This document shows positions 8,918 to 17,842 of a stretch of 64,000 bases of DNA, in pieces. This DNA comes from Kribbella sp. VKM Ac-2569 (GTDB lineage: Bacteria; Actinomycetota; Actinomycetes; Propionibacteriales; Kribbellaceae), in the NCBI RefSeq assembly GCF_004216905.1, contig NZ_SGXJ01000001.1, positions 62,001-126,000 of the forward strand, in the 5' to 3' direction. Every line of letters begins with the position of its first letter. The first letter of the stretch is position 1. A program made the translations under genes and the position numbers. The notes beneath the pieces were generated by a model. That model was not told where the DNA came from and did no database searches. It saw nothing but the letters and a program-made list of their open reading frames with translations.

Positions 8918-9912
8918 AGGATCACCTCCGGACGCCGCCCGAGGTGACAAGCAGCCTCGTGATCGCCTTCGCCGGGACGCGGCGTGAGCTCGGGACGCTC
9001 GGTGACGCACCGCTCCCCCACCAGGTGCGTATACGCACACCGAGGCTGGAACGGGCAACCGGTCGTGATCGACCCCGGCCCCGGCGGGGTGCCCGGGATC
9101 GTGGTCAGGCGCGGTTTCGGCGGTACGTCGACCCGCGGCATCGCACCCAGCAACCCGAGGCTGTACGGGTGCGCCGCCCGGAAGAACAGGTCGCGTACGG
9201 TGCCACGCTCGGCCGCGCGTCCGGCGTACATCACCAGGACGTCGTCCGCGACCTCGGCGACCACTCCGAGGTCGTGCGAGATCAGGATCAGCGCCGTACC
9301 GAACTCGTCCTGGACGTCGTCCAGCAAACGCATGATCTGCGCCTGCACGGTGACGTCGAGTGCGGTCGTCGGCTCGTCCGCGATCAGCACTCTCGGGTCG
9401 TTCACCAGAGCCATAGCAATCACGACCCGCTGCCGCATTCCCCCGGAGAACTCGTGCGGGTAGCTGTCCGCGCGACGGGCCGCGTCCGGGATGCCGACCT
9501 TGTCCAGCATCTCGACCGCCCGCCGGCGCGCGACCTTCTTCGAGACGTCGTGGTGCAGCCGGTACGCCTCGGCGACCTGCCAGCCGACGGAGTAGTACGG
9601 GTTCAGCGCGGACAGGGCGTCCTGGAAGACCATCGCGATGTCGTTGCCGCGGATCTTGCGGAGCTCGTCGTTCGGCAGGCCGTTCAGCTCCCGGCCGTCG
9701 AGCAGCACCTCGCCGCTGACGTCCGCGTTCGACGGCAGCAGGCCTATCACCGCGGACGAGCTGACGCTCTTCCCGGACCCGGACTCGCCGACGATCGCGA
9801 GCGTCTGTCCGGGCGCGACCGCGAAGTCGATGCCGTCGACGGCGGGCACCGAACCGTTCTCTGTCCGGAACGTGACCTTCAGGTCGTGTACTTCCAGTAC
9901 TGGATCAGCCAT
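8914..9912 (-). CDS. ABC transporter ATP-binding protein, OppD/DppD type
   Basis: A 332-residue nucleotide-binding subunit, partner of the OppF-type protein. Walker A is GESGSGKSV, the signature is FSGGMRQRVVIA and Walker B is RVLIADEPTTALD. The C-terminal CPFQPRCAYTHLVGERC is the family's cysteine element. The gene overlaps the end of the first permease gene by 8 bp. The two ATPases together should energise the importer at the inner face of the membrane. Confidence 0.93.
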   Translation of the reverse strand: MADPVLEVHDLKVTFRTENGSVPAVDGIDFAVAPGQTLAIVGESGSGKSVSSSAVIGLLPSNADVSGEVLLDGRELNGLPNDELRKIRGNDIAMVFQDALSALNPYYSVGWQVAEAYRLHHDVSKKVARRRAVEMLDKVGIPDAARRADSYPHEFSGGMRQRVVIAMALVNDPRVLIADEPTTALDVTVQAQIMRLLDDVQDEFGTALILISHDLGVVAEVADDVLVMYAGRAAERGTVRDLFFRAAHPYSLGLLGAMPRVDVPPKPRLTTIPGTPPGPGSITTGCPFQPRCAYTHLVGERCVTERPELTPRPGEGDHEAACHLGRRPEVIL

Positions 9913-10903
9913 GGCTCACCCTCGGGTCGAGCACACCGTGCACTATGTCCACCACCAGGTTCGCCAGGATGATCAGGAACGCCGAGAACAGCGTGACGCC
10001 GACGACCACGGCCACGTCGAGCTGGCCGACCGCGCTGATCAGCAGATCGCCGAGGCCCTGCATGCTGAACACCTTCTCGGTCAGGATCGCGCCGCCGAGC
10101 AGACTGCCGAGGTCGAGGCCGAACAGCGTGATGACCGGGACCAGCACCCCGCGCAGCCCGTGGGTCAGGACCACCCGCGCTTCGCTGGCGCCCTTCGCCC
10201 GGGCCGTGGTGATGTAGTCGAGGTTGAGCTCCTCGAGCATCTGCGACCGGGTCAGCCGGATGTACGACGCCGCTTGCAGGATCGCCAGCACGATCCAGGG
10301 CGTCACCAAGTGCCACGCCCAGTCGACCGGGCTCTCGGTCAACGGGATGTAGCCGTTGACCGGGACCATGTTCAGCCAGAACCCGAACACCAGGATCGCT
10401 AGCAGCCCGAGCAGGAACGACGGGGTCGAGACGCCGATCAGCGCGACGCCGACGGCCAGCCGGTCGAGGATGCGGCCCCGGTTCAGGGCCGCGATCACCC
10501 CGAGCGAGACGCCGATCAGCAGCCAGAGAACGGCAGCCCCGAGCGCGATCGACGCGGTGATCGGCAGCCGGTCCGTGATCAGCGTGGTGACCGGGCGAGC
10601 CAGCGGGAACGAGTACCCGAAGCAGGGAGCGTTGCAGTGCACGGCAGCCGCGCCGTCGCCGAACGTGCGACCGGCGACGATGCCCTTCAGGAAGTTCAGG
10701 TACTGCTGCAGGGTGCTCTGGTCGAGCTGCATGAAGTGCCGCGCCTGCTCCAGGCGGTCCGGCGTACAGGGCTTGCCGCACGCCAGGTGCGCCGGGTCGG
10801 CAGGGATCGCGTAGAAGATCAGGTAGACGGCGAGGCTCAGCGCGAGCATCACGAGCAGCGCGGCGAACAACCGCCGGGTCAGGAACCAGACGAGGTCGGG
10901 CAT
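9905..10903 (-). CDS. ABC transporter permease, OppB/DppB type
   Basis: A 332-residue membrane subunit. It starts with a short cytoplasmic piece and a strong first transmembrane helix (FAALLVMLALSLAVYLIFYA), then a large outer loop containing LEQARHFMQLDQSTLQQYLNF, and five further helices. The ATPase-contacting EAA loop is visible as TTARAKGASEARVVLTHGLR. The ATG at 10903 abuts the stop of the preceding permease gene (TGATG). The outer loop has extra cysteines (CGKPC and CNAPC) that could form disulfides. Confidence 0.92.
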   Translation of the reverse strand: MPDLVWFLTRRLFAALLVMLALSLAVYLIFYAIPADPAHLACGKPCTPDRLEQARHFMQLDQSTLQQYLNFLKGIVAGRTFGDGAAAVHCNAPCFGYSFPLARPVTTLITDRLPITASIALGAAVLWLLIGVSLGVIAALNRGRILDRLAVGVALIGVSTPSFLLGLLAILVFGFWLNMVPVNGYIPLTESPVDWAWHLVTPWIVLAILQAASYIRLTRSQMLEELNLDYITTARAKGASEARVVLTHGLRGVLVPVITLFGLDLGSLLGGAILTEKVFSMQGLGDLLISAVGQLDVAVVVGVTLFSAFLIILANLVVDIVHGVLDPRVSHG

Positions 10904-11832
10904 CAGTTCGTCCTCCGCAGCCGGACGTCGAACGCGTCCCGTACGCCGTCGCCCAGCAAGGTGAAGCCGAGGACCGCGAAGAACAGCATCGCGCCCGGGA
11001 ACAGCAGGAACCACGGGTCCGCACCGGTGTAGACCCAGGCGATCGAGTCCGAGATCGACCGGCCGAGACTGGGGGTCGGCGGCGGGACACCGACGCCGAG
11101 GAAGGACAGCGCAGCCTCGGCGCCGATGTAGCCGGGGATCGCGAGCGTGGCGATCACCAGCACCGGACCGAGTAGGTTCGGCAGCAGTTCGCGGGTGATC
11201 ACCATCCAGCCGCTCGACCCGACGCTGCGGGCCGCCTCGACGAACTCGCGGGCGACCAGCGAGCGGGCCTGGTTGCGGATCAGGCGCGCCAGTCCGGCCC
11301 AGCCGAAGAAGCTGAGCACCAGGATCAGCAGCAGCCAGCGCGGGAACCCGGCCGGCACAACGATGCCCAGGGCAATCATGAAGACGAGCTGCGGGAAGCC
11401 GAACAGGAAGTCGAGCAGCCGCGACAGCACCGCGTCGTACCAGCCACCGAAGTACGCCGCGCTGATCCCGGCGAGGGTGCCGACGACGGTCGTGATCAGT
11501 GTGACCACGACCGCGATGAACAGCGACGTACGCAGACCGAGCACGACGATCGAGAACAGGTCCCGGCCGGTCAGCGGCTCCACCCCGAACCAGTGGGTTC
11601 CGCTCGCGCCACCGACCGCACCTCGTGGCGCGTTGCCGCGCGCGGGATCGAGCAGGTCGATGTGGTACGTCGTCGCGTCCTGGCCGGCCAGCCGCACCAG
11701 CAAGGGCGCGGCCGCGGCGATCAGGATCAGCAGGGCGACCACGACGAGGCCGACCCGCGCACTGCGGTCACGCCGCAACCGGCGCATCGCTTGCCGGGTG
11801 GGCGATACGGTCCCGGCGACCGAGGAACTCAC
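10903..11832 (-). CDS. ABC transporter permease, OppC/DppC type
   Basis: A 309-residue membrane subunit and first gene of the five-gene operon. It has an N-terminal amphipathic part, a first transmembrane helix (VGLVVVALLILIAAAAPLLV), and the OppC-type loop with HWFGVEPLTGRDLFS, a hallmark of this permease class. The EAA loop reads EAARSVGSSGWMVITREL. I chose the GTG at 11832 because a GGGAG ribosome site lies six bases upstream; in-frame codons further upstream add a cysteine- and glycine-rich stretch without family character. Confidence 0.9.
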   Translation of the reverse strand: MSSSVAGTVSPTRQAMRRLRRDRSARVGLVVVALLILIAAAAPLLVRLAGQDATTYHIDLLDPARGNAPRGAVGGASGTHWFGVEPLTGRDLFSIVVLGLRTSLFIAVVVTLITTVVGTLAGISAAYFGGWYDAVLSRLLDFLFGFPQLVFMIALGIVVPAGFPRWLLLILVLSFFGWAGLARLIRNQARSLVAREFVEAARSVGSSGWMVITRELLPNLLGPVLVIATLAIPGYIGAEAALSFLGVGVPPPTPSLGRSISDSIAWVYTGADPWFLLFPGAMLFFAVLGFTLLGDGVRDAFDVRLRRTN

Positions 11833-11987
11833 AAGCACTCCCGACAGGGTTCGAAACACACAGCCGACAAAACCTAGGCCGCATCCTCCCACCACGGGGT
11901 TCGCATCTCGAATCCCGAGAATGTCGGGTCGGTAACTGTGGATTCGGATAGGTGGTGTCGGTTGGTTACGCTCCGCTGGTGGATGGC

Positions 11988-12830
11988 ATGGTGCAGATCG
12001 GTGACCGGGTCCTTATGTACGCCGTTTACGGGACGGACAGCGGCGTACCCGTGATGTCGTTCGGGGGTACGCCGAGCACTCGGTGGAAGCGCCCCGAGGT
12101 GGTCGCGACGATCGAGTCGTCCGGGGTGTGGATGGTGATGCCGGACCGGCCCGGGTACGGCGGATCGACCCGGCAGGCGGGCCGGACCGTGGCATCGGTT
12201 GCCCTTGATGCGGCCGCTCTCGCCGACTCGCTCGGGTGGGAACGGTTCGCGGTCACCGGCGGCTCTGGCGGCGGTCCGCACGCGTTGGCCTGCGCGGCCC
12301 TGCTGCCGGATCGCGTGACCCGCTGCGCGGTGACTGGGAGCAACGCGCCGTCGCTCGTCGACGGTCCCGAACCGACCGAAGCGGAGGAACAGGCGGACCC
12401 ACGGCGCAACCGCACCTCCTGGCGGGCGGTCCACGGAGACCTGCGACCGGGTCTCGAGGAAACAGCTCGCACGATCATGGCCGCCGTCGAGGAGGGCGGA
12501 CCTGAGTTCCCACCGGACCCCGGCTCGCCACCAGGACCCCCGGCCCGCGAGGACCCGGAAGCTGTGGCTCGCCTGACGGCCACCTTTGTCACCAGCCACG
12601 ACGGCTGGATCGACGACCACATAGCGTTCGCAAACCCGTGGGGCTTCGACCTCGGCGACCTCCGGGTCCCGGTCAGCCTCTGGCACGGCTCTGCTGACGA
12701 GCGCGCCGGCAAGTACGCCGACCACTTGGCAGCCGCGATCCCGCACGCCGAACGCAAGTACTACGCAGGTGGCCACATCCCACCAACAAATGCATACCGC
12801 GAACTCCTCCGCTGGCTGACACTGTCCTGA
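11988..12830 (+). CDS. Alpha/beta-fold hydrolase
   Basis: A 280-residue hydrolase. The nucleophile elbow is GGSGGG (general GxSxG) in FAVTGGSGGGPHALA, the oxyanion strand is MSFGGTPSTRW and the late His is in AGGHIPP. It belongs with epoxide-hydrolase or prolyl-aminopeptidase-like actinobacterial hydrolases; the substrate is unknown. The start is uncertain: a GTG at 11952 adds 12 residues, while the ATG at 11988 has a GGTGG stretch at usable distance and fits the family N-terminus. Its stop overlaps the next start (TGATG). Confidence 0.82.
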   Translation: MVQIGDRVLMYAVYGTDSGVPVMSFGGTPSTRWKRPEVVATIESSGVWMVMPDRPGYGGSTRQAGRTVASVALDAAALADSLGWERFAVTGGSGGGPHALACAALLPDRVTRCAVTGSNAPSLVDGPEPTEAEEQADPRRNRTSWRAVHGDLRPGLEETARTIMAAVEEGGPEFPPDPGSPPGPPAREDPEAVARLTATFVTSHDGWIDDHIAFANPWGFDLGDLRVPVSLWHGSADERAGKYADHLAAAIPHAERKYYAGGHIPPTNAYRELLRWLTLS

Positions 12831-13522
12831 TGGACCTAGCGCGTCAACTCGTTCTGGAGCTGTACCCGGAGGCCCGAGCCGCCTGGCTCGGCGGGAGCGT
12901 GGTGCGCGGTGACGCCAGTCCGACGTCCGACCTGGACATCACAGTGCTGCTGGACGGACCGCCGGCACCACGGAGAAAGTCGCTGGAGTACGGCGGGTGG
13001 CCGGTCGAGTTGTTCGTGCACACCGAGAAGTCACTGCGCTACTTCGCCGACAAATACCAGCTGCGACGCCAGCCGACCATGATGCGGCTGGTCGGCGAAT
13101 CCGTCGTACTGGTCGACACAGACGGCTCCGGTGCGCGGCTGCAGCAGGAGTTCGTAGCTGAAGTCGCAGCTGGGCCCAAGCCGCTGACGACGGACGAGCT
13201 GGACCTGCTGCGCTACACAGTCACCGACCTGCTGGAAGACCTGTCGGCCGCCGATGGTGACGTGCGGCTGGCGATCGCATCGGTGCTGTGGCAGGAGGCG
13301 GCTCGGCTACTGCTAACGGGTGCCGGCCACTGGTCGGGCACCGGCAAGGGTCTGCTGCGCGAGGTCACGGCGTACGACGTTGCTCACGGCACCGACCACG
13401 CCGTGAAGTTGCTCGACGGCGTGCGGGCCTCCGATGACCGTCTGGTGGTTGCGGTGGACGACATCCTGGCCGCATATGGAGGCCGGTTGTTCAGCGGCTT
13501 CGAGCTTGCTGCGACCATCTGA
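12830..13522 (+). CDS. Nucleotidyltransferase-fold protein
   Basis: A 230-residue protein with the polymerase-beta-type nucleotidyltransferase signature GGSVVRGDASPTSDLDITV (residues 21-39): the GS element followed by the DxD metal pair. The C-terminal part is helical, as in aminoglycoside and lincosamide nucleotidyltransferases and HEPN-associated proteins. The substrate cannot be told. It is coupled to the alpha/beta hydrolase by a 1-bp overlap and faces the AadA-like gene tail to tail with a 2-bp gap. Confidence 0.75.
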   Translation: MDLARQLVLELYPEARAAWLGGSVVRGDASPTSDLDITVLLDGPPAPRRKSLEYGGWPVELFVHTEKSLRYFADKYQLRRQPTMMRLVGESVVLVDTDGSGARLQQEFVAEVAAGPKPLTTDELDLLRYTVTDLLEDLSAADGDVRLAIASVLWQEAARLLLTGAGHWSGTGKGLLREVTAYDVAHGTDHAVKLLDGVRASDDRLVVAVDDILAAYGGRLFSGFELAATI

Positions 13523-13524
13523 AC

Positions 13525-14343
13525 TCAGGCGCTGGCGACAGGCTTGCCGGTGGTGGTCTCCACGACGTGAGCTAGGAAGTCTCGGACGTCTCCGAGGAGG
13601 TCTGCCTGGTCGGCGTACCCGGATTCGCCGCTGGCCTCGCGCAGGTGCAGACCCTCAGCGAGCACTCGGTGCCAGCGCTCGTCGTAGTGCATCAGTGCCC
13701 AGCGGCCGGCGCACGACTTCGCGGTCATCTCACCGGTCACCAGGAGGTAGTGCAGGCGCACAGAAGCGAGGATGCAATGCGAGAGCAAATAGCCGCGCTC
13801 GCGCTCGTCTGTGGGAAGGTCGGCAGGGGTCGCTCGAGTCAGGCCCTCGGCGTTGCGGCGCCAGTAGGTGTCGAGGTTGCCCACGGTGTAGTCGCGCAGC
13901 GCCTGCTTGTCAGTCCATACCTGAAGCGTGGACAGCTCTGGGCCGGTGACCGTGATCCCGGCCTGAGCCAGTTCGTGCCACGTGATCATCCGCGAGGGCG
14001 AGGCGAGAATCTCGAGTTTCCTGGTGGAGATCATCTCCGGCACCGGAGGCAGCGTGCGCGGATCGCATGCCAGGTCGGCGGCGAGCATGTACGGTCCGTC
14101 GAACCGGGTCGAGGAGTACGTCGCCATCTGCGCGTGAACGCCCCGCAGCGCCTCCACCTCCGCAGGCTCCGGCCGATGGGCGACGGTGGCGAGGAAGTCG
14201 ACGTCGGACTGTTGCGGCGCCCACTCGTCGAAGACCACGCCACCATGGAGATACAGCCCGGTCAGCAAGCCTGCAGGCAGCTCCCGCTCGGCCAGCAACA
14301 GGAAGTGGTCGCACAGGTCCTGGACGGGGGCGGGGAGCGCCAC
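13525..14343 (-). CDS. AadA-like aminoglycoside adenylyltransferase-family protein
   Basis: A 272-residue protein with the two-domain plan of AadA (ANT(3'')-Ia): an N-terminal nucleotidyltransferase core GLYLHGGVVFDEWAPQQSDVDFL, then a helical C-terminal domain. In AadA the first element reads GSxA/V with the DxD as SDxD; here the Ser of the usual HGS is Gly, while Asp-Val-Asp is kept. It could adenylylate streptomycin/spectinomycin-like compounds or a house metabolite. Whether it gives resistance cannot be read from sequence. Confidence 0.72.
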   Translation of the reverse strand: MALPAPVQDLCDHFLLLAERELPAGLLTGLYLHGGVVFDEWAPQQSDVDFLATVAHRPEPAEVEALRGVHAQMATYSSTRFDGPYMLAADLACDPRTLPPVPEMISTRKLEILASPSRMITWHELAQAGITVTGPELSTLQVWTDKQALRDYTVGNLDTYWRRNAEGLTRATPADLPTDERERGYLLSHCILASVRLHYLLVTGEMTAKSCAGRWALMHYDERWHRVLAEGLHLREASGESGYADQADLLGDVRDFLAHVVETTTGKPVASA

Positions 14344-14391
14344 AAGCTTCTCCTACGTCGGGGTGCCGGAAGGGCCCACCGTACCGGCGCG

Positions 14392-15003
14392 CTAGTCGAT
14401 CAGCTCCCAGTGGCGCTTCGGGAAGAGGCGTACGGCGGCGACAGCGGCTGCTGCGCCCAGGAGTACGCCGGGGATGATCCAGCGCCATCCGGTGAAGACG
14501 TTGGAAGTGGTCGACGCCTGAGCCTGGGCTGGCGGTGCGGGCTCTGGTGTGGACTCTGCAACCGTGTAGCCGTTGTTGAGGCTAGGGCCGCCGTAGAACT
14601 CGCCGCTGAGCAGCTTGAGGTCGTTGAGCAGCTTCAGGAGCTTCACCGGGTCGGTGGCGCGGTGCCACGTGGGCTTCGCGGGTTTGGCGTCGGACATCAG
14701 GTCCTCAGTGGCGATCCACGGTCCGCCCGGTGCGTCTGGGTAGATGATGTCGATGCGCCAGACGGACATGTCGTGGATCAGCCAGGTAGCGCGGACGAAC
14801 CGGCCGGATAGGTGCTCGCCACTCGGCTTGCCCGGTGTCAGCTCGGTCAGCTTGACCAGTTCGTCGTACCGCGGGTCGTTGTAGCCGAACGCGACGACGG
14901 ACGGGGGTGCGCTGAGCAGAACGCTCGTCGGGCCGCCGGCGTGGGCGGGCGTGACACCGATCGCGAAGAGCACGACAACGAGCATGAGGATGCGGCGGAC
15001 CAT
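14392..15003 (-). CDS. Secreted, C-terminally membrane-anchored protein of unknown function
   Basis: A 203-residue protein with a signal peptide (RRILMLVVVLFAIGVTPAHAGG; likely cleavage after AHA), an extracellular domain of about 140 residues, a Pro/Ala/Gln linker and a C-terminal helix (WIIPGVLLGAAAAVAAV) before a basic cytoplasmic tail. The ATG at 15003 has a strong GAGGGAG site. The outer domain has no motif I recognise. It lies just downstream of an ECF sigma factor and its membrane partner on the same strand, so it may be part of that signalling unit or its output. Confidence 0.72.
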   Translation of the reverse strand: MVRRILMLVVVLFAIGVTPAHAGGPTSVLLSAPPSVVAFGYNDPRYDELVKLTELTPGKPSGEHLSGRFVRATWLIHDMSVWRIDIIYPDAPGGPWIATEDLMSDAKPAKPTWHRATDPVKLLKLLNDLKLLSGEFYGGPSLNNGYTVAESTPEPAPPAQAQASTTSNVFTGWRWIIPGVLLGAAAAVAAVRLFPKRHWELID

Positions 15004-15052
15004 GGCAGCTCTCCCTCTCGGTTTCCCTTTGCTGCTGGTACACCGCTCGCGG

Positions 15053-15709
15053 TCAGGAGGTTCCGGTCGCCAGCTCCACAGCGCGAGCCTTGTCGACTCC
15101 CTCGAGACGGAACGTGACACCGCCGCGCTCCCAGACCAGTGTCGGTCCGGCGATCCGTACGATCCGTTCGTCGACCAGGACCAACTGGTGCGGCGTACTG
15201 AACCAGAAGCCGGGGACCTCGGGGACGTAGCCGAGCCCGCTGTAGTACTGCTTGATGTACCTCGGCTCGATCCCGGACTGGAACTGCTCCAGCCGTACGC
15301 CGTTCCAGCTGGTCGCTAGGAAGCCTTTTGACGCCTCTACACCCGTCGGCGTACCCAGTGCCCTGGGGAGCTGCGGCGTGAAGCCAGCGACGCGTGCAGC
15401 GGCCTCCAGGGACATGTGACCGCCCACTGTCGGAGGTGGTGGTGCAGTACTCGGCCCGGTGCCCACCGGCTCTGCCTGGACTCCCCCGATGTGCAGCCAC
15501 TCCGCAACCGTCGCGCGTACCGGAGGTGTGAGCGCAGCGCCCGCAACCAGGATGAGGAAGCCGGCCAGGAACGCCCGCCACCTGTCCCGTAGCCGCTTCC
15601 GCACCGGCACACCGGCGACCCGCGACAGCACTGCTGCGGTCAGGCCGTCGTCGACGGGAGGTACGACGGCTGAGCGTCCGACGGACCGCAGTTCGTCTTC
15701 GAGGCTCAT
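15053..15709 (-). CDS. Probable membrane anti-sigma-like partner of the ECF sigma factor
   Basis: A 218-residue protein with a short cytoplasmic N-terminus (about 40 residues), one transmembrane segment (AFLAGFLILVAGAALTPPV, about 45-63) and an extracellular domain. Its start overlaps the sigma gene stop (ATGA), the usual arrangement for sigma/anti-sigma pairs. The N-terminus has no HxxxCxxC zinc motif, so it is not a ZAS-type anti-sigma factor. The outer domain may sense a ligand or the envelope state. The anti-sigma role rests on position and topology only. Confidence 0.6.
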   Translation of the reverse strand: MSLEDELRSVGRSAVVPPVDDGLTAAVLSRVAGVPVRKRLRDRWRAFLAGFLILVAGAALTPPVRATVAEWLHIGGVQAEPVGTGPSTAPPPPTVGGHMSLEAAARVAGFTPQLPRALGTPTGVEASKGFLATSWNGVRLEQFQSGIEPRYIKQYYSGLGYVPEVPGFWFSTPHQLVLVDERIVRIAGPTLVWERGGVTFRLEGVDKARAVELATGTS

Positions 15710-16251
15710 CGCTGCACCTCCTTGTCGGGTAGAGCGTCACGCAGCCGGCCCAGTGCGCGGTGCAGCCGGGACTTGACGGTTCCTCGCGGCCAGCCGAGCA
15801 CCACCGCAGTCTCCTGCTCGTCCAGGTCCAACAGGTACCTGCAGGTGACCACCAACCGCATTTGCTCGGGCAACGCGCGTACAGCGGTCAGCAACTCGGT
15901 ACGACGCTCCAACGACACAGCCGCGTCTGCCGGATCCAGTACGACGTCCAGCGGCGCCGCAAGCTCCTCCCGCCGTGTCCGCCGTCCACGGGCACGCACA
16001 GCGTTCCGGGTCTCGTTGGCCACGATCCGCAACAACCAGGGCCGGAACGCCGCGCCCTCCCGGAACCCACCGAGCGCTCTGAACGCCTTGACGAACGCCT
16101 CCTGCACCACGTCGTCCGCATCCGCTCCAGCGCCCAGAAACACCGCGGTTCGCTTCGCCACGGAGGCATGCCGATCCACCAGCTCGCCGTACGCGGCCGA
16201 CTCCCCGCCGCGCACCCGAGCCAGGATCTCGGCTTCCTCACCTAGGCTGAT
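15706..16251 (-). CDS. ECF-family RNA polymerase sigma factor
   Basis: A sigma-70 family protein with region 2 (DDVVQEAFVKAFRALGGFR) and region 4 (ALPEQMRLVVTCRYLLDLDEQETA, then WPRGTVKSRLHRAL). The first standard start is a GTG at 16215, but it has no good ribosome site and cuts off residues the family normally has. An AGGAGG lies exactly 6 nt before an in-frame ATC at 16251-16249; starting there gives MSLGEEAEILARVRGG, a textbook ECF N-terminus of 181 residues. I therefore set the start at the ATC and treat it as a probable rare initiation codon. The function call is firm; the start is not. Confidence 0.85.
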   Translation of the reverse strand: MSLGEEAEILARVRGGESAAYGELVDRHASVAKRTAVFLGAGADADDVVQEAFVKAFRALGGFREGAAFRPWLLRIVANETRNAVRARGRRTRREELAAPLDVVLDPADAAVSLERRTELLTAVRALPEQMRLVVTCRYLLDLDEQETAVVLGWPRGTVKSRLHRALGRLRDALPDKEVQR

Positions 16252-16282
16252 CCAGGGCCTCCTGTCTACTTCCGGACACTGG

Positions 16283-16311
16283 CACTACACCGCCGATCAT
16301 CTCCAGGTTCC
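16283..16311 (-). promoter_or_regulatory. Possible autoregulated ECF promoter (-35 GGAACC)
   Basis: On the minus strand, GGAACC lies at 16311-16306, followed after about 15 bases by GTGTAG. GGAAC is the common -35 element of ECF sigma factors, which often drive their own genes. It sits about 55 bp upstream of the proposed ATC start. The -10 half is weak, so this is a suggestion only. Confidence 0.3.
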
Positions 16312-16330
16312 CGTGTATAGGGTCGGGGTC

Positions 16331-17842
16331 GTGCCTGATATCGACGCAAGCTTTCTCGCTCTCCCCCGGCAGGAGTTGGCGGCGGCCGCCCTGCAACGGG
16401 CCCGTGACCTCGGGGCCACGTTCGCCGAGTTCCGGCTGGAGCGGATCCGGTCCGAGTCCATCTCCCTGCGCGACAGTGTGCTGGAGAGCGCGAAGGACGA
16501 CGAGGACCTCGGTCTCGCCGTCCGCGTGATCCACGACGGCACCTGGGGTTTCGCCGCCGGTGTCGCGCTGACCACCGACGAAGCGGTCAGTCTGGCCGAG
16601 CAGGCCGTGAACATGGCCCAGGTGTCCAGGCCGATCAACGCCGAGACGATCGAGCTCGCCGACGAGCCGACGTACGACGACGTCACCTGGATCTCGTCGT
16701 ACGAGATCGACCCGTTCAGCGTTCCGCGGGCGGAGAAGGTCGCGCTGCTCACCGACTACAGCGACCGCCTCCTCAAGGCCGAGGGCGTCGCCCACGTGAG
16801 CGTCCACGTCGCCACGATCCACGAGTGCAAGTACTACGCGAACACCGCTGGTACGTCGTACACGCAGCAACGCGTCCGCATCGGCCCCGACATCACCGCG
16901 CACGCTGTCGCCGAGGACCGGTTCGACTCGATGTCGTCGACCGCTCCGCCGGCCGGACGCGGCTGGGAGTACATGACCGGCACCGGCTGGAACTGGGACG
17001 AGGAGCTCGCCCAGATCCCCGCCTGGCTGGTCGAGAAGATGGCCGCGCCGACCGTCGAGGCCGGCACGTACGACGTCGTCATCGACCCGTCCAACCTGTG
17101 GCTCACCATCCACGAGTCGATCGGCCACGCCACCGAGCTCGACCGTGCTCTCGGCTACGAGGCGAACTACGCGGGCACCAGCTTCGCCACGCTCGACCAG
17201 CTCGGCACGCTCAAGTACGGCTCGCCCGTCATGCACGTCACCGGCGACCGCACCGCAGAGAACGGCCTGTCCACCGTCGGGTACGACGACGAGGGCGTCG
17301 CGGGCCAGCAGTGGGACCTGGTCAAGGACGGCATCCTGGTCGGGTACCAGGTCGACCGCCGGATGGCGAAGAAGAACGAGGACGTGCTCGGCACGCCACG
17401 CTCCAACGGGTGCGCGTACGCCGATTCGTCCGGCCACATCCCGATCCAGCGGATGGCCAACGTCTCGCTGCAGCCCGCCGTCGACGGCCCGTCCACCGAG
17501 GAACTGATCAGCCGGGTGAAGAACGGGATCTTCATCGTCGGCGACAAGTCCTGGTCGATCGACATGCAGCGGTACAACTTCCAGTTCACCGGTCAGCGGT
17601 TCTACAAGATCACCGACGGCAAGCTCGAGGGTCAGCTCCGCGACGTCGCGTACCAGGCCACGACCACCGACTTCTGGGGCTCGATGGAGGCCGTCGGCGG
17701 CCCGCAGACGTATGTCCTCGGCGGCGCGCTGAACTGCGGCAAGGCCGAGCCCGGACAGTCCGGCGCGGTCAGCCACGGTTGCCCGTCCGCACTGTTCCGC
17801 GGCGTCCGCATTCTCAACACCACTCAGGAGGCCGGCCGGTGA
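16331..17842 (+). CDS. tldD: TldD, metalloprotease subunit
   Basis: A 503-residue protein of the U62/TldD family. The zinc site HExxxH is seen as HESIGH (from residue 261), and the distal metal ligand Cys is in LNCGKAEPGQ (Cys469). TldD and TldE form a heterodimer that degrades unfolded peptides through a narrow channel; in E. coli it finishes microcin B17 and helps degrade the antitoxin CcdA. The GTG at 16331 gives the expected N-terminus (PDIDASFLALPRQEL). The gene overlaps tldE by 4 bp. Confidence 0.94.
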   Translation: MPDIDASFLALPRQELAAAALQRARDLGATFAEFRLERIRSESISLRDSVLESAKDDEDLGLAVRVIHDGTWGFAAGVALTTDEAVSLAEQAVNMAQVSRPINAETIELADEPTYDDVTWISSYEIDPFSVPRAEKVALLTDYSDRLLKAEGVAHVSVHVATIHECKYYANTAGTSYTQQRVRIGPDITAHAVAEDRFDSMSSTAPPAGRGWEYMTGTGWNWDEELAQIPAWLVEKMAAPTVEAGTYDVVIDPSNLWLTIHESIGHATELDRALGYEANYAGTSFATLDQLGTLKYGSPVMHVTGDRTAENGLSTVGYDDEGVAGQQWDLVKDGILVGYQVDRRMAKKNEDVLGTPRSNGCAYADSSGHIPIQRMANVSLQPAVDGPSTEELISRVKNGIFIVGDKSWSIDMQRYNFQFTGQRFYKITDGKLEGQLRDVAYQATTTDFWGSMEAVGGPQTYVLGGALNCGKAEPGQSGAVSHGCPSALFRGVRILNTTQEAGR

